Both the position numbers and the translations under genes were made by a program. The notes under the pieces were generated by a model. It was not told the origin of the DNA. It saw only the letters and a list, made by a program, of their open reading frames with translations, and ran no database searches. A stretch of DNA of 64,000 bases from Trichobilharzia regenti (lineage: Eukaryota; Platyhelminthes; Trematoda; Strigeidida; Schistosomatidae): NCBI GenBank assembly GCA_944472135.2, contig OX235265.1, positions 46,411,459 to 46,475,458 of the forward strand, in the 5' to 3' direction. Position 1 is the first letter of the stretch. The number at the start of each line of letters is the position of its first letter. Positions 45,625-57,294 of the stretch are shown here, piece after piece.

Positions 45625-45965
45625 TAATTGAATTTGAGATTTTCCCGTCGATTGATTGGACCGAAGTGCTCGGTCTCAGTTTGACATCCCGGCTTCTTGA
45701 GCAGATGCTTCGACGATGTCTGGGCATGTAACTGGAATTTAAGTGGTGGATGGTAACTATCAGTGGAATCCAGGATAAAGCGCATTTCGTCCTATTTGGG
45801 ACGTTATCCAGTAGACCACTTGGGCCACGAAAGCCACCTCTTGTGCAACAGGTCATATTAATTATTTAATTGAATTTTAGATGCATCCAGCCGACGAGTC
45901 CCAAATAGGACAAAATGCTCGTTATCCTGCATTCCACTGATAGTCACCACCCACAAATTAAACTT
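45625..45965. repeat. Composite SM-alpha-like repeats in both orientations
   Basis: The minus part (45640-45860) carries GAGGTGGCTTTCGTGGCCCAAGTGGTCTACTGG fused directly to the latter half of a hammerhead, with the B-box part and the CTGATGA segment deleted. A plus-strand hammerhead follows at 45881. Two hammerheads thus lie tail to tail within about 170 bp. Confidence 0.7.
45881..45935 (+). ncRNA. Hammerhead ribozyme, SM-alpha type
   Basis: GCATCCAG, CCGACGA (one core change), GTCC/GGAC around CAAATA, AAAA in place of GAAA, TGCTCGTTATC, then CTGCAT. Stem II is perfect. Two core substitutions argue for loss of activity. Confidence 0.7.
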
Positions 45966-45989
45966 ATGACTTATGTCTAGTGTCTCAAA

Positions 45990-46700
45990 GGTTCAAAGAT
46001 CTACAGACGAAAATCAGCAAGTTGACAGAAGAAGTAACGAAGACAGGACTTCAAGTAGGAATATAGAGAACATAGAGGTGATGAAGTTGCCCAACAACGA
46101 CGAATGACTATTAGTAGAAGGAAAATAAAGGAAGTCACCTCTTTCAGTTATACTTAGATGGTCAGCGTCATTTCACCTGCTGGCGATGGCATCGATGAGG
46201 ATCTCAGAGACAGGATCAGCAAAGGAATACAAACCTTCATGAATCTAAAATCCATGTGAAAATCTGCTGTACTTAGCATAAAGGATAAAAATCGAATTTT
46301 TAACATTAATATCAAGTCAGTGCTTTCATGGGACTCAGAGACACGACGCGTCACCAAAACTGGTTCCAACACCTGCCATCCATCCATACTTAAGATCAGA
46401 TGACTAACCAGAAAGGATAAGTAACAAGAAACTCTGGCAACGAAGCAGTCAAGAACACTATCACCCCACAAATGTCAAGAAAGTAACAGTGATAAGCTGG
46501 ATACGCATTAAGCAGAACGTTGAGTGCATACTAGGCGGGCTATCGAATGGAACCCGGATGAAAAGCAAGTGATGAATTGAGGGTGAGTCTGAGAGTGACA
46601 TAGAAGAGGTCGTGTAAGAAGGATTTGTGAGTTCATAGGTAATCGTGGAGCCAGTCAAATGATAGGATGAAATGACTTGAATAGTTGTTAGATGAATTAA
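45990..46700 (+). mobile_element. Old RTE-like LINE fragment
   Basis: Follows the family order (KSASRQKK..GLQVGI.., SFSYT, VISPAGDGIDEDLRDRI.., STLSIKDKNRIFNINIKSVLSW.SETRRVTK) with many frame breaks: older and more diverged than the other copies. Confidence 0.65.
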
Positions 46701-46849
46701 ATGTTCTCCTCTCATTTAAACTTTCACCTTCAAGTGTATAGCTGATCACCATTACATTCCAGTTTAATTGATCTTAGACAATGTAGGTATTATAATGATT
46801 TTTAGGTATTTACTAAATGGAATTACTAAATTTTATTTGCTAATCAACG

Positions 46850-47055
46850 ATACAGTAGTGGAATGTTCGCCAACTACACACCCATAGTCCGGGTTTATTT
46901 CCTAGCTGACTCACGCCTAAGCCTCGCTCAACTGGTAGTAAACCCGGCTAAGAGGAAAGGGTGCTCGTGAGGCTACCAACTCCACCATGCAGAAAAGCAT
47001 CACCGTAATTGAAACTTCAGTGCTCAAGTGTGAAGCCTTATTTTCTGTTGTCCAC
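46850..47055 (+). repeat. S2 SINE, diverged
   Basis: AGTAGTGGAATGTTCGCCAACTACACA (A-box side), CCGGGTTTATTTCC (eroded B box), GAGGCTACCAAC and CAAGTGTGAAGCCTTATTTTCTG (tail). Confidence 0.6.
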
Positions 47056-47059
47056 TTTG

Positions 47060-47560
47060 TTGAACTGAAACGACTGGTATCAAGTAATAAATAAACCTAC
47101 ACGTATCGACTTAAAGTTGTCTATAAAGTTCTATGATAACATTTATAATCTGCTGTACTAAAGGTCGGTGAACTAAACAGCAATTAGATTAGAAAAGTGT
47201 TTCAGATGGGGATATCAAGACATGACACTAATCTGTACAATTTTTGACTCTGTGTGAGCCAAATAAGTAAGACTGCGTAACTGGGGTTATCGGAACACTA
47301 AAACCAATGATTAGAGATATCGGGTAACATATCTGGAAATCGTTCACAATGGCATAGATATACTTATATTCAGTCCTTATCGCCTTGCAGATCATCGAAA
47401 GCATCTCTAGTCTTCATTCATTTATTCCTTCGTCATATCCAAATTTGTCTACTGTAGTCTCATTCTGATTCTGTCCCCTTAAACTGTGTACTCTCTTGAG
47501 GTGTAAAAAGACTTGGAATTCTTCTTTCTTTCTATCAGCTATTTCGTTATTATTCGATGA
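47060..47560. other. Spacer without recognised content
   Basis: No gene recognised. Confidence 0.5.
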
Positions 47561-47564
47561 AGGA

Positions 47565-47640
47565 TTTCATCATGAGCTGACATCAGTTTCAGAACCACTG
47601 GAAAATCAGCTAAGAGTACAGGCCAGTCGTTTCGTGCTAG
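47565..47640 (-). repeat. S3 SINE 3' fragment
   Basis: Plus-strand GGATTTCATCATGAGCTGACATCAGTTTCAGAACCACTGG..AGTCGTTTCGTGC is the antisense of the S3 variant tail plus hammerhead half. Confidence 0.65.
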
Positions 47641-48150
47641 TTAACAATAGTGAATTCATTTGTTAAAGTCTTGTAATTATTATCAAGATAATATACTTAA
47701 AACCATTCGGTGGTTGAAGGCGATCGATAAGAAACTGTCAACTTAGATTTCATACACTCATCAGCAGGGTGTATCAGAAGACTTGGATGAACTCATACCG
47801 CATTGGTGATTAACACCCGTGTCATGGCGATGATAAGCTACACTTCAGTGAATTAAGTGTTATACAATATTGAACAACATCCACGCATGAGATAAACATT
47901 TTACTTGAATAATACAGAATAGGTGAATACAGAGGTGGTGTCTTAAAATATTCTCCTACAGAATATTTCCTTCCGAAGAATGTTAAAGAAGTTCACTTGT
48001 AAATCTAGTGGACGGGTCCTGAATAGATGAAAGCATGAATCCTAGAATAGGGTACTAGCCGGCATATATTAATTTTCATTCATATTTAATTTTTATCGTT
48101 TTGTCTAAACATATTTTATAGAAATGTTGGCTTATGCATTTATTCCCCTT
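47641..48150. other. Spacer with a faint S4 trace
   Basis: 47705-47725 (GGTTGAAGGCGATCG) resembles the antisense end of S4. Otherwise unrecognised. Confidence 0.4.
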
Positions 48151-48604
48151 GATGAATTTTAATCAAGCAAGAACAACAGTGGTGGTTTGTGCAGAATAAT
48201 ACGGTACCATCATCGTTCACTTCGTTGGCTTCTCATCAGCTGCTGCTTACAGCCTAAATAAATTATGAGGTTTGTGTACAGAAAAGTTTTAATATACTTG
48301 CAAATTTTTCATGATGTCAGTTGACAGAAAGTTACGCGATTTGTGAACAGTGCTCAGTAAATTGTGCTTATACAGTTTGTACATTGGCAGTTGAATCTTA
48401 AACAAAAATAAATGTATGCATACAATGGTAAAGGAGTTACGCAATAAAGACGAAATATGCGTTAGATGCAGAGTGACTAATAAATTAGGTAACAATGTAC
48501 TGAGTTCAACTCAAATCATAGAAACAAGAGACAAGCAAAATTACAGATTATAAAAGAAGGGTGAGGTTAAAGACAAAGATTACGTAATCAGATGAGAGAA
48601 TAAA

Positions 48605-49640
48605 GGCATCCATTTACCAGGGCAAGAACAGACTGATAACTGCTTCTTTCTGAACACATAAATCTGGTTTCAAGCGTTTGGTAGAAATGGCTATGGCAAA
48701 CTTGAGGAGGATGGAACTCCTGTGTCTATTGATAATTTTGAAGGCTTTTCGGCACATGTTCAGAAAATCGGAGGTGTGCCCTTCTTTCTGTTCTCCCAAT
48801 GTAACTGCTCCCGCAGATACACGTAAATTTGTGTACACAGTTGGAGTTAACATGAGAAGGGTATCTATCGACTTTTGACTGCACCAAAGAGCATGTTGTT
48901 CGATGGACGGGAACCAATTTAGCTGCATGATAGGCTACGTCCAGTGACATACTCGGTCTTCTCTTGACGACTGTTGCAATATTTTCACCTTTAAAATCTA
49001 GTTGAATGAAGACGGGCTTTTTTCAACTGTGATTTGTTTGATGTTTGAGCCTTCACATCTTCCATATTTGTTTTCAGGATTTCATCATGAGCTGACATTA
49101 GTTAGAGAACCATTGGAAAACCTGGGAGTACTGGACAGCTGTTTCCATATTTGTTAATGAATCTTTGAGGATAACCGTTGTCTTTCAACACCTTTACGAG
49201 AAACGTAAATTCTTCCTCTAGTTTCTCTGTACAACATATTCTCCTCGCTCTATAGTACAGAGTCTTGACTAGTGCTTGTTTATAGCCATTTGGAAAAAAA
49301 AACGATTAAAATGTAAGTATTGTCCATTCCATGTGTGCTTTCGGTAGATTGACCTCTGGGGATTACCATCTTCTAGGCGTTGCGTGGTGATGTCAAGGAA
49401 ATGGAACTTTCCATCACCTTCATATTCCATATTAAATTCAATATTGGTATGTACGTCATTGAATAATCTGAGTAAGTGTGAAGCATGACTCTCATCGTTG
49501 CACACTACAAATGTGTCATCGACATATCAACAGTAAGAAGTTGTTTCATCGACTGCATGCTTCAACTTTGTTCTTTCAAGATTGGTCATGAATATATCTG
49601 CCAAAATAGGGCTAAGTGGACTGCCCATAGCTACACCGTC
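48605..49640 (-). pseudogene. PLE P1 reverse transcriptase and GIY-YIG, frame-broken
   Basis: 49505-49269 encodes CNDESHASHLLRLFNDVHTNIEFNMEYEGDGKFHFLDITTQRLEDGNPQRSIYRKHTWNGQYLHFNRF. 48950-48726 encodes FTCICGSSYIGRTERRAHLRFSEHVPKSL, the GIY-YIG start with the YIG tyrosine and its GR context intact. 48760-48614 ends ILLKFAIAISTKRLKPDLCVQKEAVISLFLPW. RT motif C (YVDD region) lies near 49520-49545 with a stop (antisense of CATCGACATATCAACAG). Confidence 0.8.
49073..49142 (-). repeat. 5'-truncated S3 SINE inside PLE P1
   Basis: TTCCATATTTGTT is duplicated at 49060-49072 and 49143-49155. The insert begins (minus strand) with the hammerhead's CAGCTGTCCAGTACTCCC and ends with the S3 variant tail. 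PLE codons resume in order on both sides. Confidence 0.85.
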
Positions 49641-49854
49641 TATTTGTCGATGAAGAGTATTGTAAAACTGAAATTGTACACCCATGGTACACATTAGCAC
49701 GTTATTAGCAAGTATGTTAAAACTTTTCTGTACATAAACCTCATAATTTATTTAGGCTGTAAGCAGCAGCTGATAAGAAGCCAACGAAGTGAACGATGAT
49801 GGTACCGTATTATTCTGCACAAACCACCACTGTTGTTCTTGTTTTATTCAAATA

Positions 49855-50240
49855 TTGGGTTAATTAACTGTCTGTTCACTGTTTTAGAGATAGTCTTTAT
49901 TATAGTGTTCTTTAGGTTACATTCAATCACATCATTCACCGAATGCAATCGACGTAATAACAATAATAGTAATGCTAATAATAATGACGGTAGATTAATT
50001 CTGGACAATGTGTTCATGGACAGTAACGAATTCATAGTGTTTATTATCACGAAATACGTAATCATTTTTAGAATCCCTAAGTGACACAATAATGGACAAC
50101 ATCATTTGATACAATAGCCTTCAACCTGAATTGTGCTCCAACCCATTAATAATGCTACTCCTCGAGAAGAAAAAAAAAGAAGTACTTTGACAGTTTAAAA
50201 ATTTTTTTCCAGAAAATCCGCGTAAACACAGTTTATGGTT
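49855..50240. other. Spacer without recognised content
   Basis: No gene recognised. Confidence 0.5.
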
Positions 50241-50244
50241 TTAT

Positions 50245-50520
50245 TATCAATATTATTTCTTTAAGTCGCTAGTGGAACATACAGCTGAGACAGACCATCT
50301 CTATTTCAGACTGTTCTCTGCAGTTGCCTTTTGGCAGGTTCCAGGATTTCCCGTCCATAAGCTCTTATCTTTTCCTCACACGATCTCCTTCACTTTACTC
50401 TTAGGCTCACGCCCAACTCGTCATTTCCCATTCGGGTTCTACTAGAAAGGTCTACTTGGCTCGTAATGCCACGCAGCAGTCTCCTCAACTTGTGCCCAGT
50501 CCATCTCCATTAAAGTATTG
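50245..50520 (-). mobile_element. Old RTE-like LINE 3' fragment
   Basis: Antisense terminus TCGCTAGTGGAACATACAGCTGAGAC, then the region equivalent to TGGAGATGGACTGGGC. No frame remains. Confidence 0.6.
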
Positions 50521-50544
50521 GTTTGTAGGGATTTGATTGATTGG

Positions 50545-50775
50545 TTACAGGATTTCATCATGAGCTGACATTGGTCAGAGAACCATTGGAAAACCGTTAG
50601 ATCCAACCTCAGTGGCTTAATGGTCTACAAGCTCACCTTGTAACCAAAAGGTCTTGGATTCGAACCTCGGTGGGTTAGTACTCCTGAAAAGTCCCAGACT
50701 AGGACGAAACAGTTGTCCAGTACTCCCAGGTTTTCCAATAGTTCTCTAACCGATGTCAGCTCATGATGAAACATC
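50545..50775 (+). repeat. S3 SINE, with an inverted tail piece in front
   Basis: 50548-50595 is the antisense of the S3 tail. 50594-50775 is a plus copy with GGCTTAATGGTCTACAAG (A-box region), GGATTCGAACCTCGG (B box), hammerhead and tail GATGTCAGCTCATGATGAAAC. Confidence 0.75.
50676..50727 (+). ncRNA. Hammerhead ribozyme, S3 type
   Basis: AGTACTC, CTGAAAA (one change from CTGANGA), GTCC/GGAC around CAGACTA, GAAAC-AGTT-GTC, CAGTACTC. Stem I pairs AGTACT with AGTACT. Stem II and GAAA are perfect. Only the core A for G is likely to harm activity. Confidence 0.75.
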
Positions 50776-50779
50776 TCTA

Positions 50780-51284
50780 TTTCTTTCTACATTTATGATG
50801 AACCATATAATCTTGATTGGTTCGTCACAAAAGTTTCTTGTTGGTCTATGATTTAAGAATGCAATTAAATGAGGACTAAAAAATGCCAAATAGAATATAT
50901 TTCATGAAAAGTCTGTAAACTCAGTCTTACAGGGCCAAACCAGGGTAATTCCGTCTGAACGCGGGAATCACTCAAAGCATTCATCTGTATGGCCTATTTA
51001 ACTTCCACGAGTAACGCAGAGTTTGAAATTATTTCACTAAAATATCAAAAACACACTTAAATGTGATAGGGTCTATGGTACTATTTTCAATAGTAATAAC
51101 TCATATCAAAATACAAAACTACCTCAACAATGCTGTCTGGCAGATATACAGTTCAGAAGTTTCTTCGGTACAAAATCTCTAATGTAGAGCAAAACTGACT
51201 GATCAGACACAATTATAAATTACTTTCTTTATTCGAATTAATAAAGGAAATCGGCTGTATGAAATAATAAATAAGGTCATTCTG
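50780..51284. other. Spacer without recognised content
   Basis: No gene recognised. Confidence 0.5.
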
Positions 51285-51515
51285 AGCTGTTGGCGCAGAG
51301 AGAGAGAATGCTCTTCAGGCACTCAGGTAGTCTGCGGTTTGATCCTCGGCCAACGCACTCCTAAACCTTGCTTCTCTGGTAATAAGCTAGACAAAGGTGG
51401 GAAGGTTGAGCATGAGATTAGCAATTGCATCCCGTAAAAAATAAAACCCGTGCTACGGAAACTTCAAAGCTCTAGCTTGAAGCCCTATTTTCCACTGGGA
51501 ACGTAAAGGAATACA
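51285..51515 (+). repeat. S2 SINE
   Basis: GTTGGCGCAGAGAGAGAGAATGC (A-box region), GCGGTTTGATCCTCGG (B box), ATGAGATTAGCAA, and tail CTTGAAGCCCTATTTTCCACTGGGAACGTAAAGGAATA. Confidence 0.75.
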
Positions 51516-51960
51516 ATATAAAATAATAGTGAACAGGGTAGAAATGTTGTCTGCACTAATGAAACAGAATAATACACATTTCCCGAAGATTCTCCAATGT
51601 CAAACAGTCACTGCACGTAGTAATCTTAGCTTCACTCACACAAAATCACAATCATAAAACAACACAATAACATCAATACCATCAAGCAACATCAAAGAGA
51701 AACACTAAATATGTGGTTCAAAGCAAAATGAAGACGAATTATTTGAGGATTGAGTCAAAAGGAGATATCCGAATGTTAAAACAATGATATATAGCTTAGA
51801 CTGCGGTGATTTGGGAGGAGGGGGGGAGTAGAACTAGTAACTACAAGTTTCTTTGGAATATTCACATTGTAATACAGCCTGTTGTTCATGGAGGGATTTT
51901 TAGATAGATTATTCTACAACAACCGGATCCTTAACTAATCCATAACAGAAATATTTTATC
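51516..51960. other. Spacer without recognised content
   Basis: No gene recognised. Confidence 0.5.
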
Positions 51961-51984
51961 AATTCAGGTTATTGATATAAGCAT

Positions 51985-53330
51985 AAAGCTTGGGCACTGT
52001 GGCCGAGTATAACTCCATTATGTATAAGATTTTATTTTGATAAGTCACAGTGTTGTTATACAGTAATATTAACTGATGACGAAGTTTCAAGCACAAATTA
52101 TTGCCACTCATAATCATATCAAGTCACTACTCACACAACTTTTTCCTTTCATTTATATACATGCGTGTGTGGAATTGACTAGATATTAAAATAAAAGTCA
52201 ACATAGGATAATGTACATTCAGAAATAATAATAATAATTTGAGTGTCATTGATCAATTACAATCAGATGGGAAATAAGACGAGTGTTTTTATAGTCATAA
52301 TAAGTAACTTGTTAAGATGTTGTGATGTGCTTGAATTGAAATCCTATAACATTCATTAGGAAGATCGAAAAAAGCCAAAAGTCAAATAAAAATAATTGTG
52401 AAACTAGTAATAATAACATAAATAAGGGAGAATATAAGACATCTACAGTTATACCATATAAAGAGGGGACGTCTGAGACACTACGTAGGATTCTGAATAA
52501 AATAGGAATTAGGGTGGCATTTAAACCTACAAACTCACTCAGAGACAAGCTGTGTAGGCTAAAAGACCCGGTGAACCCAATTAGACAGAATAATATTATT
52601 TACAAAATACCTTGAAATGACTGTGAGTGAGGTCAACTGTATAAGTCAAACTAGTAGATCGGGCGGCGGCAATCAGATTGTCGCAACATAAGAATTTAGC
52701 TAAGGTAAGGATGGTTGACCTCCAGAATAATTTAGAGAAAAGTTCAACGATTGCACTACATGCATTAACACAAAACCACACAATAGGGTGGGTGGGAGAG
52801 GGTTTAAATTCTAAGAAGTAATATAAGTAGGTGGAGAGAGAGATTGATTACAGAATCCTGGTTCATTGAGTCTACACCCAACACAACACATGCAACAGAA
52901 ATGACTCAATGCAAATACCAGAGATATGGAAGATATTATTGCCACCAGTCAGTCAAACCAGAAGAGGATTATAAATAATCTCAAAATTCTATTTCAATTC
53001 AAGCACATCACAACATTCTAACTAGTTATTTATTATGACTATAAAAACACTCGTCTTATTTCCCATCTGATTGTAATTGATCAATAACACTCATATTATT
53101 ATTATTATTTCTGAATGTACATTATCCTATATTGATTTTTATTCAAATATCTAGTCAATTCCACACATGTATGTAAATGAAGGGAAAAAGTTGTGTGAGT
53201 AGTGACTTGATATGATTATGAGTGGCAATAATTTGTGCTTGAAACTTCGTCATCAGTTAATATTACTGTATAACAACACTGTGTGATATTATCAAAGTAA
53301 AATCTTATCTATAATGGAATTCAGGTTATT
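51985..53330 (+). mobile_element. PLE family P3 between long inverted repeats
   Basis: Arms of about 340 bp (about 51985-52345 and 52985-53330) are inverse copies with small changes, e.g. CATAATCATATCAAGTCACTACTCACACAAC against its complement near 53190. The interior 52430-52830 encodes the PLE nuclease region. The outer arm parts match the palindrome at 14012-14277. Confidence 0.85.
52430..52830 (+). pseudogene. PLE P3 RT end and GIY-YIG fragment
   Basis: The plus strand reads PYKEGTSETLRRILNKIGIRVAFKPTNSLRDKLCRLKDPVNPIRQNNIIYKIP (52450-52613), the conserved lead-in to the PLE GIY-YIG domain, with IIYKIP in the VYKIPC position. After a frame change, LAKVRMVDLQNNLEKSSTIALHALTQNHTIGW (about 52695-52795) is the nuclease C-terminal half. 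The RT catalytic part is missing. Confidence 0.8.
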
Positions 53331-53494
53331 CTTCTCAGAAAACTAATGAAATACATAATTTACCTATACAGATACACGCACAGAATATGCTGTATATATA
53401 CATGTCTGATATGTACTACTGAAAGAGATCATTGTGAAAAATCAAAAGTACCTCAATTTATCAGATAATAATAATATCCATCTTTGTGTAAATA

Positions 53495-54490
53495 ACTGGA
53501 TGATGCATCAGACAGTGGGAAACGAGAAGACAGGGATATCCTGGATTGACGTGAAGAGCCTAGAAGACCTGGATTTCGCGCCTGGATGATCTATGTTTGA
53601 TGTCACACAAAATCGAAGACTTACAAACGAGCAAAAACCGACAAACTGGTCGAAGAAGCAGCCGGCGAAGACAGGACTCCAAGTGAACATAGACAAGACG
53701 GGGGTTATGAAAATAACTAACCAACAACAACAACACCAGCAGCAACATCCAGCGCCAACCACCATCAACGGGAGGGATTTGAAAGAGGTTACTTCATTCA
53801 CTCACTGATTTAGGGAGAATTGTCTCAACTACAGGGAGTCGGAACGGACGAGGATGTCAAATTGAGAATCATCGGGAAGGCGAGCGTGAAACACATTCAT
53901 CAACCTGAAACCAATCTGGAAATCTTCGTCACTCAGCATGAACAACAAAATTCGGTCGGGTTTTCAACACAAACGTCAAGTCAGTCAGTTCTTCTGTACG
54001 GATCACAAACTTGGCGGGCGGGTCACAAAGAATATTTCCAAGTGCCTGTTGCAGACCTTTATCAACCAACAACTGTCTTCGCTGGCTCTATACTGATAAT
54101 CAGATGGCTTGGCCGGGCCGGGCCGGAAAGAATCACCAACAAGAAACTATGGCTGGGAACAAACAAAACAAGAACAAACCAATCGCGAACCAACAAATAT
54201 GCAGGAGATGGAGTGGAGATGGATTGGACACTCGTTGAGGAGGCCGGTTGGTGACATCGCGCGCGCGTCAGGCCATTGCTCGAGTGGAACCAAGCCGAAA
54301 GGGAAGCGGTGAGTGGGAAGTCAGGCAAGGGTGACCTTGAGGAGATGGTGTGAAGAGGAGTTGAAAGAGTATGGACTAACATGGATGGAGGTGAAAAGTA
54401 CGGCAGCAGAAGACAGAAGTGGCAAGTGGAGGGAGACGTGCAGTTGAAGCCCTATGTTCCCCTAGGAACCCCAGGGAATAATAATAATAA
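53495..54490 (+). mobile_element. RTE-like LINE fragment (subfamily of 29315-30590)
   Basis: Readable blocks: DWMMHQTVGNEKTGISWIDVKSLEDLDF, VNIDKTGVMKI, NGRDLKEVTSF, QSVLLYGSQTW, RMEWRWIGHSLRRPVGDIA. It ends in AAGCCCTATGTTCCCCTAGGAACCCC followed by AATAATAAT. Several indels. Confidence 0.8.
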
Positions 54491-54494
54491 TAAT

Positions 54495-55545
54495 AATTGT
54501 GTAAATAAATCCTAGTCATAAAACAAAGCGTAACAGTGGTTAAATTAACACAAAGTGGTTTATAATGACGCTCTCATAAAAATGTTGACCACATTTTTAT
54601 TTGTATAATTGTGTTTTTACAGGTGTAAATAAAGATAGGAACGGGTGTAAGTCGGAGGGATTTTTTTTTTTTTTAATTTTTGTTTAAAGGAGAGCGTAAA
54701 TATGTATTCCATATGTGTGTATGTGTGTGTGTGTTCGCGCGCTCAGCACACATGCACTTGTGAGGGCATAAAAGAGAATTCACAATTGTAATTTTTTTTA
54801 ATGAAGAAACAGATAACCGCCACTTCGGAAGGTGTTGTGTGTAAATTTTTTAAATTTATCACATGTACCTACTACTTATACAAACAATGACACACATACG
54901 CACACAGAAGCACAAAGAAATATGTATAAGAGTGCTTTTGTGTGGCCTTTTTCGTCTTTGAATTAATTAATTTTTGTGTTTTTGCTTTATATCAGTGTCA
55001 AATTGTAGAAGTCGGTGTATATTGTAGTGTTAGTAGTATTAGGTATATAATACTAGAGGTAGTGGTAGCTGTTGATATTGTTGTTTTAACGTCTTTTAAA
55101 ACATGAAGGAGAATTAGTTAAACGTCAAAACAGAATTTGAAATATCGCCGGTTGAAATATTATTCACTTGATATCAACATGAAAGTGAACTGACATTCTT
55201 TGCGGGTGTTCGCTTTTCTGTGTGTACGTATAGGTGAGTGGTGGGCGTGTGCGTGTGTTCTAAACGCTTTCCTCGCGTTAACAATGATTCCCGCCATAAC
55301 CTACTTGTATGCGGTCAACTTTTACCGTGGGTTTTTTTGCTGTTGTTGTTGTTCATAATCATTCCTTTTTGAAACATTAAAGAAATATGAATCAGTTTTA
55401 AAATGTGAAATGGTTTTTAAAGAAAATGATAAAATGATTTCTAATTTGAAAAGAACATTATGGGATAAACAATAGTTAAAACTATATTTAGTGGAATTAA
55501 ATTCCTATTTTTATAATTATCAACAAATAATTTCAGATAATCCGC
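54495..55545. other. Spacer without recognised content
   Basis: Poly-T near 54661, (GT)n near 54715-54735. No gene recognised. Confidence 0.5.
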
Positions 55546-55549
55546 TATT

Positions 55550-56255
55550 ATTATTATTTCTTTTAATTTATAGAGGAACATAGGGCTTCAGCCGCGCGTC
55601 TCCATTGCCTTCGGTTCTCTGCTAGCACAACCCGCCGCTTTCCATTCTGTCGGGTTCCACTCGAGCAATGGCTCGTCTAGTGATGTCACTTGATGGTTTC
55701 CTCAGAGTATGGCCAATCCATCTCCATTTCTTCCTGCCTATTTGTTTCACAATCGGTTCCTGGTTGGTTCGCTCCCAGAAATCCCTGTTTCTGGTCTTTT
55801 CTAGTCGGCCTTCTGACCTTGAGTATTTAGCGAAGACAACTGTTAGTGAAGGTCTGTAATTTGTTTGAGATGCTCTTTATGACGCGCTGGCCAAGTCTCT
55901 GATCCGTATAGTAGTACTGACTGACTTCACATTGGAGTTGAAAATCCGGATCTTATTTTTGATATTGAGTGATGTTGACCTCCATACAGACTTGAGAGTA
56001 ATGAAAGCTTCTCCTGCTTTTCAATCCTTGCTTTGATAACCTCGTCAGTTCTGTGAACCTGTAGTTGAAACGATGCTTCCCAGGTATGTAGGTAATGGAG
56101 GTTGCTTCTTTCAGGTTCCTCTCATTTATGCTGATTGTTGTCTGTTGTTGTTGCCTTTGCTGTGGCTGTTGGCCAGGAATCTTCACCATCACCTCAGTTT
56201 TCTCTATGTTCACCTGGAGTCCTAATTTTGATCTTTCTTCTGTCAAATTGTGTAA
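55550..56255 (-). mobile_element. RTE-like LINE fragment, main family
   Basis: Minus strand ends TTCCTCTATAAATTAAAAG. The 3' about 60 bases are joined by deletion to the WNP..REWQALLE region near 55630. It includes SKLGLQVNIEKTEVMVKI and a Gln-rich stretch, then INERNLKEATSITY. Confidence 0.75.
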
Positions 56256-56299
56256 TCTGCTTCATTAATCCATATAACATGATCATGTGGTGAATACTA

Positions 56300-56545
56300 T
56301 TACTCTCTACTACAAACATCCTGCTCGTTGGTACAGTCAATAAATTGATAACCATCTCCCTCACGTAACCTCCACTTGTGTATATCAATTCAAATGCAAC
56401 TGCAGGAGTAGTTATAGAAAGTAGGACCCATGTTAAATTCTTTGAATACATGCCAAATAGTTCAAACTAGTCAGTTACCAAACACCCGATAGACACAGGA
56501 CATTGAAAAAACGCTTAGAAAGCATTCAGTAGTCTTAGGCTTTCA
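56300..56545 (+). pseudogene. PLE GIY-YIG fragment
   Basis: TCVYQFKCNCRSSYRK (about 56387-56420) and, in a shifted frame, RTHVKFFEYMPN (about 56425-56460) match the start of the PLE nuclease. The rest is eroded. Confidence 0.6.
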
Positions 56546-56666
56546 GTTGTTGTTTTTTATGAAGCTATCACAATAAACGACTGAACCCCACCTACATGTT
56601 CAAAAGGTAACCGTCGTGGGACTTCATTTACTTTGATAACTGTCTCCTTAGTAATTAATTGCCATA

Positions 56667-56846
56667 TGTGTCGGTGGCACAGTGGTTAGGACTGTCACCG
56701 ATCATGCACATGGTTCGAGGTTCGATCCCCTGCCGACACGCACCTGATATCTATGGTCGGCCTGCAAAATTTGGGCTACCGATATCCCTGCTGAAAATTC
56801 CATACTTGTACCAAAAATACAGTGTGGGATCAAGCTGTAATCAAAA
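56667..56846 (+). repeat. tRNA-derived SINE S1, full length
   Basis: GTCGGTGGCACAGTGGTTAGGACTG (A-box region), GAGGTTCGATCCC (B box), then the tail to CATACTTGTACCAAAAATACAGTGTGGGATCAAGCTG. Complement of 27000-27150. Confidence 0.85.
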
Positions 56847-57059
56847 ATAAAATAAAAAATGAAATATGAGCTCTAATCACTGTATCTTATTAGCCTTGGT
56901 TACTCAATTATTACTGATTTTACCATTACAGTGGCAACAAATTTGTTCATATTTTACCAGGAACTTCATCCGTATATATATATATATATATGAGACAGTT
57001 TTAGGTTGGCAGACTATTACTGATGTAAGTGGTAATGACCGAAAGTGAAATATAAAGCG

Positions 57060-57290
57060 TAGACGGTTCAATGGCAGAATGTTCGCCAACTATACACGTG
57101 ATCCGAGTTCGACTTCCTCGGACGCACTCCGAAACTTCTCTGATCTAGTAGTAAGCCCTGCAGTAAACAGTGAGGGCTGGCTGTAAGGCTAGCAACCTCA
57201 CCCCATAACAAAGTATTACCGCTATCCTAATTCCAAAGTTTAAGCATGAATTCATTTACCCCACTCAAAATGCGAAGGGATGGATAATGA
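57060..57290 (+). repeat. S2 SINE, diverged
   Basis: TGGCAGAATGTTCGCC (A-box side), GAGTTCGACTTCC (B box), GGCTAGCAACCTCACCC; the tail is eroded. Confidence 0.65.
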
Positions 57291-57294
57291 AATG

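Larger units (their letters stand above)
48157..49852 (-). mobile_element. Penelope-like element P1, minus copy with inverted ends
   Basis: Inverted terminal repeats of about 140 bp (about 48157-48300 and 49709-49852) flank RT and GIY-YIG remnants. The arrangement is the same as at 10956-12671. Coding runs from about 49640 down to 48605. A 5'-truncated S3 SINE has inserted at 49073-49142 with a 13-bp duplication. Confidence 0.85.
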
